The notes beneath the pieces were generated by a model. It saw only the letters and a list, made by a program, of their open reading frames with translations. It was not told where the DNA came from and did not search any database. Positions 11,034-21,449 of a stretch of 43,580 nucleotides of DNA are shown here, piece by piece. Origin of the DNA: Burkholderiaceae bacterium (GTDB taxonomy: Bacteria; Pseudomonadota; Gammaproteobacteria; Burkholderiales; Burkholderiaceae_D); contig JAISAG010000057.1 of assembly GCA_031266815.1 (NCBI GenBank), positions 1 to 43,580 of the forward strand, written 5' to 3'. Both the position numbers and the translations under genes were made by a program. The stretch's first letter is position 1. Each line of letters starts with the position of its first letter.

Positions 11034-11873
11034 ATGGCGTACAAGACCATTTTGCTGCATTTGTCCGCGTCAGCAAATGCGGTGCAACGTATCCGAATCG
11101 CCGCACGTCTGGCGATTGCCAGCCAGGCAACCTTGATTGGCGCTGCCATGATTGGTGTTTCAACGCAGACTTTTCGGGATGCGCGCATCGGCGAAAAAGA
11201 TCCGGCGCTGGCGGGGCACTTGCGGTTTTTGTCCAACCGTGCCGGGGAATTGGTGAACCAGTTTCATGATGAAGTGCGGACAGCCGGTGTATTGCTTTAC
11301 GAAGGGCGTGTGGTAGATGGAGAAGCCGTTGCGGGAATTTGTTTGCAAGCCCGGTACAGCGATCTGGTCATTGTCGGGCTGACCGATTCCAACGAGAAAT
11401 CGCCGTCGGTGCCGCCGGATTTTCCCGAAGCCGTTTTGTTGCACGCGGGGCGTCCCGTTCTGTTCATACCGCCTTCTTGCAACAAGGAACAGGTGGGAGC
11501 AAGGGTGTTGGTGGCATGGAATGCCAGCAAGGAAGCGCGGCGCGCCGTGACAGACGCAATTCCCTTGCTTCGCGGAGCGGAGGTTGTTGATGTTGCCGTG
11601 TTCAACCCGGAAACAGAGCCGGATATGCGTGACGAAATGCCCAATCGGGATTTTGCGGTGTATCTTTCCCGACACGGCGTTAATGTCAATTTGCTCCAGC
11701 CGCAGCAAACGAGGGATATTGGGCGCGCCGTCCTGGATACGGCGAGGGAAAGAGGCGCGGATCTGCTGGTTTTGGGGGGATACGGACATACCCGTTTCCG
11801 TGAATTGTTGATGGGTGGCGTGACCAGAACGGTATTGCATGAGTCCGATGTGCCCATTCTGATGTCGCACTGA
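11034..11873 (+). CDS. Universal stress protein family (tandem UspA-like)
   Basis: C-terminal 'DLLVLGGYGHTRFRELLMGGVTRTVLHESDVPILMSH' Usp ATP-binding motif. Confidence 0.87.
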   Translation: MAYKTILLHLSASANAVQRIRIAARLAIASQATLIGAAMIGVSTQTFRDARIGEKDPALAGHLRFLSNRAGELVNQFHDEVRTAGVLLYEGRVVDGEAVAGICLQARYSDLVIVGLTDSNEKSPSVPPDFPEAVLLHAGRPVLFIPPSCNKEQVGARVLVAWNASKEARRAVTDAIPLLRGAEVVDVAVFNPETEPDMRDEMPNRDFAVYLSRHGVNVNLLQPQQTRDIGRAVLDTARERGADLLVLGGYGHTRFRELLMGGVTRTVLHESDVPILMSH

Positions 11874-11946
11874 CGAACAGTGCGGGCGAGCCAACGCGTT
11901 GCCGACAGGTTCGTCCGGAAGGTGTGCAGAGAGTAGTGTAGGGATA

Positions 11947-13188
11947 ATGATGAAATGTGTTGACGATTTTCGTTTGCATCTGGGCGACAAGTCGCTGGTT
12001 CCCCTTGTCATTGGCGGCATGGGTGTGGACATTTCGACCCCCGCGCTGGCATTGACGGCGGTTCGTCTGGGCGGTATCGGTCATCTGTCGGATGCGATGA
12101 TGATGGATACCGCCGAGCGGTATTTTGGAAAGCCGTTTTCGCGCGACAAGCTGCGCGCCAACAGGGGAACACTCAATCAGTCCGACAAGTCCCCCATCCA
12201 TTTTGACCTGGGAGCGATTACCGAAGCGACCCGCCTGCATGTAAGGCATGCCATGGAATCCAAGCGGGGCGAGGGCCTGCTTTTTATCAACTGCATGGAA
12301 AAGCTGACAATGAATGCGCCGCGCAATACCCTGCAAGTCAGGCTGACTGCTGCGCTGGATGCAGGAATTGACGGGATTACCCTGGCGGCGGGGCTGAACC
12401 ATTCCTCGTTTCATCTCATCAGCGAGCACCCCCGTTTCCGATCTGCCATGTTGGGCATTATTGTTTCGTCTGTGCGGGCGTTGCAGATTTTCATCCGCCG
12501 CAACGTCAAGCTCAACCGTTTGCCGGATTACATTGTGGTGGAAGGACCGCTAGCGGGAGGGCACCTCGGGTTTGGCATGGACTGGGCACAGTATGATTTG
12601 CTGACGATTCATGATGAGGTGCAGGCTTACCTGAAGCGGGAAGACTTGTCCATTCCGGTCGTTGTGGCAGGAGGCATTTTTACCGGTTCCGACGCGGTGC
12701 GCTTTTTGGAGCGGGGCGCAGCGGGTGTACAGGTCGCCACCCGCTTTACCATTGCGCAGGAGTGCGGGCTGCCGGATGCGGCAAAGCAGGCATACCTGAA
12801 CGCCACCCAGAACGATATTGAAGTGAACCAGCTATCGCCGACAGGATATCCGATGCGCATGCTCAGGCAGACTCCGGCGGTCAATCAGGGGGTGCGCCCC
12901 AACTGCGAGCTGTACGGTTACATACTGGAAAACGGGAAATGCGAGTACGTCACGGCATACGAACAGGCGCTGGCGGATGCCAATTCGCGCGACAAACTGT
13001 CGGTCAAGGACAAAATCTGCCTGTGTACGCACATGCGCAACTATGATGTCTGGACGTGCGGGCACAATGCCTGGCGACTGAAAGAAACCGCCCGCCCGAA
13101 TGACGACGGTTCCTATGCCCTGCCTTCGGCGGAGCACATCTTTCTGGATTATCAGTTCAGCAAAAACCAGCAGATACGTCTGCCCTGA
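11947..13188 (+). CDS. Nitronate monooxygenase / 2-nitropropane dioxygenase-family flavoprotein
   Basis: 'PLVIGGMGVDISTPALALTAVRLGGIGHLS', 'VVEGPLAGGHLGF', 'IPVVVAGGIFTGSDAVRFLERGAAGVQVATRF'; Cys-rich C-terminal extension. Confidence 0.83.
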   Translation: MMKCVDDFRLHLGDKSLVPLVIGGMGVDISTPALALTAVRLGGIGHLSDAMMMDTAERYFGKPFSRDKLRANRGTLNQSDKSPIHFDLGAITEATRLHVRHAMESKRGEGLLFINCMEKLTMNAPRNTLQVRLTAALDAGIDGITLAAGLNHSSFHLISEHPRFRSAMLGIIVSSVRALQIFIRRNVKLNRLPDYIVVEGPLAGGHLGFGMDWAQYDLLTIHDEVQAYLKREDLSIPVVVAGGIFTGSDAVRFLERGAAGVQVATRFTIAQECGLPDAAKQAYLNATQNDIEVNQLSPTGYPMRMLRQTPAVNQGVRPNCELYGYILENGKCEYVTAYEQALADANSRDKLSVKDKICLCTHMRNYDVWTCGHNAWRLKETARPNDDGSYALPSAEHIFLDYQFSKNQQIRLP

Positions 13189-13221
13189 CGCGGAAAGGGC
13201 GCTGCGTTTAGCGCTGGAGCA

Positions 13222-13638
13222 TCAGTCCAGCAGAATCTTCAGTGCTTTCTGGAAGTCGTTCGTGTTCATCCGCTTTGCCCTGGCAAGGGTCTCCAGCCAG
13301 TTGGCAATGTCGTCAAATCCCTCTTCTCTCGCAATTTCTGCCATTTTCGGGTAAATGTCGTGATATTTATGGGTATCGCTTTCGATGGCAGACTGAATAT
13401 TCAGGCGGGTGAGCGTTGTCTGCTTTCCCGATTTCGGGTCGTAGCGCAAAAAGTCAAGGTGCCCCAGCGCGTGGACGCGTTCCGCCTCGGCGGTCGCATG
13501 AAACAGTTGCGCCACGCCGCTGTGCCCTTCCACGTAGGCGCGTCTGGAAAAGTATACATAACGCAGGGCACTTTCCGCTGCCAGTGCGAACAGCGCTTCC
13601 AGATTCTTCCCGGTGCGGGAATCCTTTATTTTTTGCAT
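13222..13638 (-). CDS. Rubrerythrin-like ferritin-like protein (no rubredoxin domain)
   Basis: 'SRTGKNLEALFALAAESALRYVYFSRRAYVEGHSGVAQLFHATAEAERVHALGHL'. Confidence 0.85.
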   Translation of the reverse strand: MQKIKDSRTGKNLEALFALAAESALRYVYFSRRAYVEGHSGVAQLFHATAEAERVHALGHLDFLRYDPKSGKQTTLTRLNIQSAIESDTHKYHDIYPKMAEIAREEGFDDIANWLETLARAKRMNTNDFQKALKILLD

Positions 13639-13760
13639 TGTCGGTTCCTGTTTTCGTTCAAAAAGAGGGAGCGATACCCGTCTCCATTTTAGGCGATTCG
13701 CGCCCGTTACGACAGTATTCGTTTTCTCGTGATGCCGCCTGCTGTTACCGCCGTGAGGCG

Positions 13761-14180
13761 TCAGCGCGATTTCATATCATAAGTGCACACGAAGTCGAAC
13801 AAGTTTTCGCCAACAGTGCCGCTGGTCACGTTGGAGAACTGGATGTCCTGCATTTTCCCGGAGTATGTCGTGAGCGACTCCCCCTTGCCGCCCGGTTGAG
13901 AGTACAGTACCTGCGTTGCCCGTCCAAGTCGTTTTTTCCGGCAGTCATAGAAAAAAAGCGATTTGTCCGAAATAAAGGTGAATGAGCGGTTGGGGACTTG
14001 CGCGGAAGTGGAGTAGTCGAAGATGCTCCACGCGCGAACGTATTGCCCAACGCGCTGGATGGAGGAGATATCCACAAAAATCTTCCGGTTATCATCCTCG
14101 ACCACAAATCGCAGGTTTTCTTCCGCCGCATATGCGCACAAGGGAGCCAGGAAAGAGAGGAGAAGCAGGTACTTTTTCAT
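13761..14180 (-). CDS. Secreted surface-adhesin-E-like / hypothetical periplasmic protein
   Basis: Start at MKKYLLLLSFLAPLCAYA-AEE (signal peptide); '...ISSIQRVGQYVRAWSIFDYSTSAQVPNRSFTFISDKSLFFYDCRKKRLG'. Confidence 0.6.
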   Translation of the reverse strand: MKKYLLLLSFLAPLCAYAAEENLRFVVEDDNRKIFVDISSIQRVGQYVRAWSIFDYSTSAQVPNRSFTFISDKSLFFYDCRKKRLGRATQVLYSQPGGKGESLTTYSGKMQDIQFSNVTSGTVGENLFDFVCTYDMKSR

Positions 14181-14181
14181 A

Positions 14182-15057
<876 letters not shown>

Positions 15058-15157
15058 CTATGCCCGAATGCGCGAAAGGGAAAGGGTTGGCGCAATAAAA
15101 AACGGGTCTGCCGCGATTTGCGGGCAGGCGGTCGTGGCGCAGGAGACGGCGCGCCGC

Positions 15158-16003
15158 CTACGCAGGGCGGTTGGCAAGCCGGATATAGATGGGCGCAAAC
15201 GGCTCTGCCTGCGTAATGTCCAGCAGGTCATCCTTTGCCAGTTCCAGGAGGGCGAGAAAGTAGACGATAACCACAGCAACGCCCTTGCCGACATCAAAGA
15301 GTTCGTGAAATTCGACGAACTGGGCGTTTTGCAGGCGTTTCAGGATAAGGGACATGTGTTCCCTGACAGAAAGCCCCTGTTTGCCTACCGTATGGTTTGC
15401 GCGCAAATTGCTGCGACGGAGAACATCCAAAAACGCCTGGCGCAGTTCGTCCGGCAAAACGACGGGATACACGGGGGCAAGCTCGCCCGTGACAGGGAGG
15501 CAGGGGACCAGAAAGTCGCTGCCCAGCAGCGGCAAGTGTTCCAGTTTGCCCGCGGCGAGCTTGATGCGCTCGTATTCCAGCAGTCGCCTGACCAGTTCCG
15601 CACGGGGGTCTTCCGGCTCCTGTGAGTCGTTATTTTTGATGGTGGGCAGCAGCATACGCGACTTGATTTCCACCAGCATCGCCGCCATCAGCAGGTATTC
15701 CGCCGCCAATTCCAGCCGGTGTGTCCGTATCTGGTCAATGTAGCGCAGATATTGCTCGGTCAGTCTTGCCACGGGAATGTCGAGGATGTTGAGATTTTGT
15801 TTGCGAATCAGGTAAAGCAGCAGGTCAAGCGGACCCTCGAATGCTTCCAGAAACACTTCCAGCGCTTCCGGCGGAATGTACAGGTCGGCAGGCAGCTCGA
15901 ACAGCGCTTCGCCATACAGGCGCGCGATAACGGCAGCGGTTTCGTCCGGCACGAGGGGCGGTTGCGGCGTATTCGCCTGATGCGGCGTCAAGGTCGTATT
16001 CAC
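15158..16003 (-). CDS. scpA: Segregation and condensation protein A
   Basis: 'FEGPLDLLLYLIRKQNLNILDIPVARLTEQYLRYI...AAEYLLMAAMLVEIKSRMLLP'. Confidence 0.94.
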   Translation of the reverse strand: MNTTLTPHQANTPQPPLVPDETAAVIARLYGEALFELPADLYIPPEALEVFLEAFEGPLDLLLYLIRKQNLNILDIPVARLTEQYLRYIDQIRTHRLELAAEYLLMAAMLVEIKSRMLLPTIKNNDSQEPEDPRAELVRRLLEYERIKLAAGKLEHLPLLGSDFLVPCLPVTGELAPVYPVVLPDELRQAFLDVLRRSNLRANHTVGKQGLSVREHMSLILKRLQNAQFVEFHELFDVGKGVAVVIVYFLALLELAKDDLLDITQAEPFAPIYIRLANRPA

Positions 16004-16015
16004 ACGTATGCCTGC

Positions 16016-16189
16016 TCAGCGGGAGGGGGCGCTGGAATCGTCCCGGCGCGTTTTTTCGTCTTCCCCGGCGTCATCCTGCCAGTATGTCAGCGCTTCCTGC
16101 TTTTGTGCGGCGAGCAGCGGGTCGTCCTCCTGCAACTGTTGCAGCAGTGTGTGCCATGCCGAACGGTAACGGGGTTGTCGCCAGAACAT
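16016..16189 (-). CDS. Small 57-aa protein between metG and scpA (possibly DUF3460-like)
   Basis: Translated by hand: MFWRQPRYRSAWHTLLQQLQEDDPLLAAQKQEALTYWQDDAGEDEKTRRDDSSAPSR*; below the ORF-track length cutoff; family call rests mainly on position. Confidence 0.55.
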   Translation of the reverse strand: MFWRQPRYRSAWHTLLQQLQEDDPLLAAQKQEALTYWQDDAGEDEKTRRDDSSAPSR

Positions 16190-16206
16190 GGTTTGCAGGG
16201 AGTGGG

Positions 16207-18294
16207 TTAACGGACCCGCATTCCCGGGGCGGCACCCGCCCAGGGTTGCAGGATATAGATACCCGTGCCGGCACTGCCGCTTGCGGCAAGCACCATGCCT
16301 TCGGATATGCCGAATTTCATCTTGCGGGGCGCCAGGTTGGCGACCAGCACGGTCATTTGCCCGATAAGCTGTTCCGGCTGATACGCGGAACGGATTCCCG
16401 CAAAAACCTGCCGCAACCGCCCTTCTCCGACATCCACCGACAGGCGCAGGAGCCTGTCCGCTCCGTCAACCAGACTGCAATCCACAATTTTCGCGATGCG
16501 CAGGTCGACCCGGGAAAAATCGTCAATGGTGATTTCCGGGGATAATGGCTCCTCGTCAAAGGGAGAAGGGGCGTCGGGTGGCAGGGGATTTGTCGGCGGC
16601 GACGCGTCGGACAGCAGCGCGTCGAACTGGGCGCTGCTGACCCGTTGCAGGAGGTGCGTGTAAGGATGGATGATGTGCCCTTTGGGCAAGGGGGTTTGCA
16701 CGTCCTTCCATTGCAGGGAGGGGACATTCAGGAAAATAGCCACTTTTTCTGCCAGCGCGGGCAGGACAGGTTTCAGATAGATGGTCAGGATACGAAAAGC
16801 TTCCAGAATGCTGCTGCACACTTCCAGCAAGAGGGGGGTGCGCGCCGGATCCTTGACCAGTATCCATGGCTTGTGCATATCCGCGTAGGCATTGACCTTG
16901 TCCGCGCAATGCATAATTTCCCGTAACGCACGGCTGTATTCCCGCGCTTCGTAGGCGGCGGCGATGCTGTCTGACACGCCGCGCAGCTGTCCGAGAAAGG
17001 AATCGGGCTCGCCTGGCGAGCCAATGTCAACCGTGCCGGAAAATCGTTTGATGATGAATCCGGCGGCGCGGCTGGCGATGTTGACATATTTGCCGACCAG
17101 GTCTGCATTCACCCGTGCGATGAAGTCTTCCGCGGCAAAATCCATGTCTTCCACATGCGCGTTGAGTTTGGCGGCAATGTAATAGCGCAGCCACTCCGGG
17201 TCCATCCCGATATCCAGGTAGCGCCGGGGCGAGATGCCGGTACCCCGTGACTTGGACATTTTTTCCCCGGAGACGGTCACAAAACCGTGAACAAACACGT
17301 TGTCAGGCACTTTCCTTCCCGAAAAATGCAGCATGGCTGGCCAGAAAAGTGTGTGGAAGTAGATGATATCCTTGCCGATAAAGTGATACTGCTCCGTTCC
17401 CGGGTCAGAGATAAACGCCTCGAAGTCGCGCCCCGTCTTTCTGAAGTAACTGCGCAGGGAAGCGAGGTAACCAACGGGGGCATCCAGCCAGACGTAAAAA
17501 TACTTTCCCGGCGCATCGGGGATTTCGATGCCGAAATAAGGCGCATCGCGGCTGATGTCCCAGTCGGACAGCCCGGTTTCTTCGCCTTCTTTCCCGGTCA
17601 GCCATTCCCTGGCCTTATTGGCTACTTCCGGTTGCAGGCGGGGGGCGGCGCTGTTTTCACTCAATGTCCACTCACGGAGAAAGGCAACGCACCGCGGATC
17701 CGACAGGCGAAAAAAGAAGTGCTCGGACGAGCGGATGACCGGCGGCGCCCCTGTCAGGACGGAATGAGGGGATTTGAGTTCGGTTGGCGCATAGACGGAA
17801 CTGCATGATTCGCAGGAATCGCCGTTCTGATCTTTCGCGCCGCATCGGGGGCACTCTCCCTTGACATAACGGTCAGGCAGGAACATGTTCTTGACAGGGT
17901 CGAAAAACTGCTCCACCGTGCGCTCTTCGATGAGTCCCTCTCCCTTCAGTCGGAGGTATATGTCGCGGGACAATATGTGATTGTCTTCGCTGTCAGTGGA
18001 GTCCCAGTTATCAAATGCGATATGAAAGCCGTTCAGGGTCCCCTGACGTGTGGCGGCGATTTCAGCGACAAACTCCTGCGGGGTTTTGCCTGCTTTTTCC
18101 GCTGCAATCATGATGGGTGCACCGTGAACATCATCCGCGCAGACAAAATGCACTTCGCGGGGGATGCCGTCATCTTCCCGCATGCGCTGGAATCGAACCC
18201 AAATATCCGCCTGGATGTACTCCATGATGTGCCCAATGTGAAAAGGGGCATTGGCGTAAGGCAGGGCGGTTGTGACGAAAAGTTTTCGGGACAT
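16207..18294 (-). CDS. metG: Methionyl-tRNA synthetase with C-terminal tRNA-binding domain
   Basis: '[34 protein letters not shown]', KMSKS '[12 protein letters not shown]', C-terminal '[31 protein letters not shown]'. Confidence 0.97.
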   Translation of the reverse strand: MSRKLFVTTALPYANAPFHIGHIMEYIQADIWVRFQRMREDDGIPREVHFVCADDVHGAPIMIAAEKAGKTPQEFVAEIAATRQGTLNGFHIAFDNWDSTDSEDNHILSRDIYLRLKGEGLIEERTVEQFFDPVKNMFLPDRYVKGECPRCGAKDQNGDSCESCSSVYAPTELKSPHSVLTGAPPVIRSSEHFFFRLSDPRCVAFLREWTLSENSAAPRLQPEVANKAREWLTGKEGEETGLSDWDISRDAPYFGIEIPDAPGKYFYVWLDAPVGYLASLRSYFRKTGRDFEAFISDPGTEQYHFIGKDIIYFHTLFWPAMLHFSGRKVPDNVFVHGFVTVSGEKMSKSRGTGISPRRYLDIGMDPEWLRYYIAAKLNAHVEDMDFAAEDFIARVNADLVGKYVNIASRAAGFIIKRFSGTVDIGSPGEPDSFLGQLRGVSDSIAAAYEAREYSRALREIMHCADKVNAYADMHKPWILVKDPARTPLLLEVCSSILEAFRILTIYLKPVLPALAEKVAIFLNVPSLQWKDVQTPLPKGHIIHPYTHLLQRVSSAQFDALLSDASPPTNPLPPDAPSPFDEEPLSPEITIDDFSRVDLRIAKIVDCSLVDGADRLLRLSVDVGEGRLRQVFAGIRSAYQPEQLIGQMTVLVANLAPRKMKFGISEGMVLAASGSAGTGIYILQPWAGAAPGMRVR

Positions 18295-18384
18295 GGCGCA
18301 AAAGGAAACGAAAAGGGTATTCTAAAGGAATATTGTCGGCGGGGGCAGACTGACAAAATGCGCTGGCGCGACAGGATTTTTCAG

Positions 18385-19482
18385 TCAGGTGCAGGCGGGG
18401 AGCGCCTCCGTGACATTGCCGAAAGCCTCGTGCAGGCGCATGATACGTCCCGTATGTGTGGCGTCATAGCCACCCAGTTGATTGACGTGCTGCCTGAATT
18501 CCTCGCTCCGCAAAATGGCGAGGAAGCGATCCATGGTCGGTTTTTCCATCACATCCCGCCTGACGGCGAAAAGGTAGCGTTCCTGCATCACCGGGACGAA
18601 GTCCAGCCCAAACTGGCGCGCCGCCGTTTCAACGCCGAAACCGACATCTGCCATGTTGCTGGCAATATAAGCTGCCACGGCAGCATGGGTGAACTCGGCT
18701 GTTTCGAATCCGTTGATGTGTGCAGATGATATATGATCGCGCTTAAGCAGCCACTCCAGTATTCGACGGGTACCGGAACCCACCTGCCGATTGACGAAGC
18801 GGACGCCTTTTCGGGTCAGATCCCGGATTTTTCGGATTTTCTTCGGGTTGTCCCGCGTGACAAGCAGCCCCTGATTCAGATTGGCGAAGTGAATGAAACG
18901 GAGCTCTTGCGGGTGCAGGTATGGCAGGAACAACCGCAGGGTTTCCGCTTCAAAATGCCCGACAGGTACATGAAATCCTGCCAGTTCACATTCCTTTTGT
19001 GACAGCGCGGCAATGGACTCCATACTGTTCAGATAGCGCAGTTCGACGGGCAAGGCGGTCTGGTTGATGCGCTCCATCAGGGCAGCGACAGCAAACCCGT
19101 AACTGGCGTAAAGACGCAGGGGGGCTGTCGTGTCGGAGGTGCTGCGCGATAACTCTCCCTCCAGTTCGGAGGAAAGGCTTTCCAGCGTGGGCTCCAGGCG
19201 GGCGGTGATGCGGCGGTCAGCCCACAGCAGGGTGTTGCCCAGCCGGGTCAGTGTGGCGCCTTTTCCCCGCTTTTTCTGGATCAGCGGGGCACCAAAGACC
19301 GTTTCCGCTTCGTGCAGGCGGTTCCATGCGTGGCGATACGACATACCCACCACTTTGGCCGCTTGCAGGATGGAGCCGCTGGTGTGGATTAGCGTCAGCA
19401 GATGCAGGAGTGACGTCGTGTCCATGACAGGACCGCCGCGCGTGCCGATGCGCCAGTGTGTTTCAATGGAAACATGGTACAT
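18385..19482 (-). CDS. ModE-type winged-HTH regulator fused to a periplasmic-binding-protein-like ligand domain
   Basis: N-terminal ModE-like wHTH 'LLHLLTLIHTSGSILQAAKVVGMSYRHAWNRLHEAETVFGAPLIQKKRGKGATLTRLG'; PBP-like 'RFVNRQVGSGTRRILEWLL'; start uncertain (19482 or 19425). Confidence 0.8.
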   Translation of the reverse strand: MYHVSIETHWRIGTRGGPVMDTTSLLHLLTLIHTSGSILQAAKVVGMSYRHAWNRLHEAETVFGAPLIQKKRGKGATLTRLGNTLLWADRRITARLEPTLESLSSELEGELSRSTSDTTAPLRLYASYGFAVAALMERINQTALPVELRYLNSMESIAALSQKECELAGFHVPVGHFEAETLRLFLPYLHPQELRFIHFANLNQGLLVTRDNPKKIRKIRDLTRKGVRFVNRQVGSGTRRILEWLLKRDHISSAHINGFETAEFTHAAVAAYIASNMADVGFGVETAARQFGLDFVPVMQERYLFAVRRDVMEKPTMDRFLAILRSEEFRQHVNQLGGYDATHTGRIMRLHEAFGNVTEALPACT

Positions 19483-19512
19483 CCCCCCATTATAATCGTG
19501 CGCGCGACGGAA

Positions 19513-19534
19513 TATATGCATTTTTTTGCATATA
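19513..19534. promoter_or_regulatory. Perfect palindrome TATATGCA-N6-TGCATATA, candidate operator
   Basis: tatatgca tttttt tgcatata lies between the divergent ModE-like regulator and the OFA transporter. Confidence 0.6.
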
Positions 19535-19672
19535 GCCAACGAAAAAGAGCGGTGTTACCATACGGGGTCGGTAAAATCCGTGGTGCGTGCGTTGAGTAGC
19601 CCGCGCGGAGCGCGTTGTTTTGGAGAGGAGCGCGCTTCGGCGCTTTGTTTTGTCAATCCGAGGAGAGTAAGT

Positions 19673-21340
19673 ATGTCTGCTTTGAAATTCCTAAACAAGG
19701 AATATACAGTTGCAGGGGAAGGATTCAATCGGTGGATGGTGCCTGCCTCCGCCTTGATGATTCACCTCTGCGTTGGAATGGGTTATGGGATGTCTGTGTT
19801 CTGGCTGCCCATGTCCCGTATGATTGGTGTCGCCAAGGGGATTGGCAAGCCGTTTGCCTGCGGGCCGGATGTCAGTGTGTTCGGAGAGCTTTTTACCACA
19901 AGCTGCGACTGGAAAGTGGTTCTGTGCAGCGCCATTTTTGGCATTTTGTTCTTCATGCTTGGCACGACAACCGCCATCCTGGGTAACTGGCTGGAGCATG
20001 TGGGGCCGCGCAAGTGCGGACTGACATCCTGTGCCTGTTTTGTCAGTTTCTTCCTGATCGCCTCCCTCGCGATGTTTGTCCACCAATTGTGGCTGGCGTG
20101 GATTGGCGCCTTTATCGGGGGTATTGGTTTGGGTTTGGGTTACATCACGCCCGTTTCAACATTGATTAAGTGGTTCCCCGACCGTGTGGGTATGTCCACG
20201 GGGTTTGCCGTGGGCGGATTCGGCGGAGGCGCCATGGTAGGCGCACCGCTGGCACAGGCATTGATGGGAATGTACAGCACGCCGACCACGACGGGGTTGT
20301 GGCAGACCTTTTTGACGATGGCAATTATTTACTGCGGCTTCATGGTAGCAGGGGCTTTTACCATCCGCGTTTCTCCGCCGGGTTATCTGCCGAAGGGCTT
20401 TGTTCCCAAAAACACGGGCAATATGGTGGACGATGGTCATGGCGGTCTGGTTGAAGCCAGCGCGTTCAATGTGGAAACCAATCGTTCCATGCGTACTCCG
20501 CAGTTCTGGTTTTGCTGGCTTGTTCTTTTCCTGAACGTGTCTGCCGGTATCGGCGTGATTTCCATGGCGTCGCCGCTGTTGCAGGAAGTGTTCGCCGGCA
20601 ATCTGATTCGGATGCCGGGTGTGCCATTCGACCAGTTGAATGACGCGCAGAAGGGGCAGGTTGCCGTGATTGCGGCGGGCTTTACCGGCTTGCTTTCCCT
20701 CTTCAATATCGGGGGGAGGCTTTTCTGGGCGACCGTATCTGACTGGATTGGACGCAAAAACACCTACTACGTGTTTTCGGTAATAGGCGCTATCTTGTAT
20801 GCCAGCATCCCGACGCTGGCGTCATCGCTGAACCTGGTGCTGTTCCTCTGCGCGGTCTGCGTTTGCCTGAGCTTTTACGGCGGCGGCTTTGCAACGATTC
20901 CCGCTTACCTGGCAGATTTGTTCGGTACGCAGTATGTGGGCGCCATTCACGGGCGTCTCCTGACCGCGTGGTCTGCAGCGGGGTTGTTAAGTCCGCTTCT
21001 CATCAACATTATCCGCGATATGCAGATCAGTTCCGGTGTGCCGCGTGCCCAGGCCTATTCGGTAACGCTCTACATCATGGCGGCACTCCTGGTGATTGAG
21101 TTGATTTGCGCGTTCAGTATCCGCCCGGTCAACAGCAAGCACTATATGACGGAAGAGCAGCTCAAGGCGGCGAAGGCGGCGCTGGAAGAAAAAATTGCGC
21201 ATGCCCAGGAATCCGGTACCCTGCCTGCGAGCAAGCCGACTTCCGCGGGGACGCTGATCATCTGCTGGTTGATTGTTTTGATACCGCTCACTTACGGTAT
21301 ATGGCAGACGGTTCTGCAGACGGTCAAGATGTTCCAGTGA
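19673..21340 (+). CDS. OFA (oxalate/formate antiporter) family MFS transporter
   Basis: '[32 protein letters not shown]', '[43 protein letters not shown]', '[29 protein letters not shown]'; RBS GAGGAGAG. Confidence 0.9.
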   Translation: MSALKFLNKEYTVAGEGFNRWMVPASALMIHLCVGMGYGMSVFWLPMSRMIGVAKGIGKPFACGPDVSVFGELFTTSCDWKVVLCSAIFGILFFMLGTTTAILGNWLEHVGPRKCGLTSCACFVSFFLIASLAMFVHQLWLAWIGAFIGGIGLGLGYITPVSTLIKWFPDRVGMSTGFAVGGFGGGAMVGAPLAQALMGMYSTPTTTGLWQTFLTMAIIYCGFMVAGAFTIRVSPPGYLPKGFVPKNTGNMVDDGHGGLVEASAFNVETNRSMRTPQFWFCWLVLFLNVSAGIGVISMASPLLQEVFAGNLIRMPGVPFDQLNDAQKGQVAVIAAGFTGLLSLFNIGGRLFWATVSDWIGRKNTYYVFSVIGAILYASIPTLASSLNLVLFLCAVCVCLSFYGGGFATIPAYLADLFGTQYVGAIHGRLLTAWSAAGLLSPLLINIIRDMQISSGVPRAQAYSVTLYIMAALLVIELICAFSIRPVNSKHYMTEEQLKAAKAALEEKIAHAQESGTLPASKPTSAGTLIICWLIVLIPLTYGIWQTVLQTVKMFQ

Positions 21341-21357
21341 CGTTTGTTACTTGCCCG

Positions 21358-21392
21358 AAAATACCCGCACATCACTGTGCGGGTATTTTTTT
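21358..21392 (+). terminator. Rho-independent terminator downstream of the OFA transporter
   Basis: AATACCCGCACA-TCAC-TGTGCGGGTATT followed by a T-run. Confidence 0.9.
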
Positions 21393-21449
21393 GCCACGAT
21401 GGCGTGTCAAAACAGTAGAATGGGCACTTTCCTACGCAGATGGCGCGAT

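Noticed and set aside
13190-13221. GCGCT-GCGTTT-AGCGC hairpin between convergent genes
   Set aside because: Short stem without T-tract on either strand
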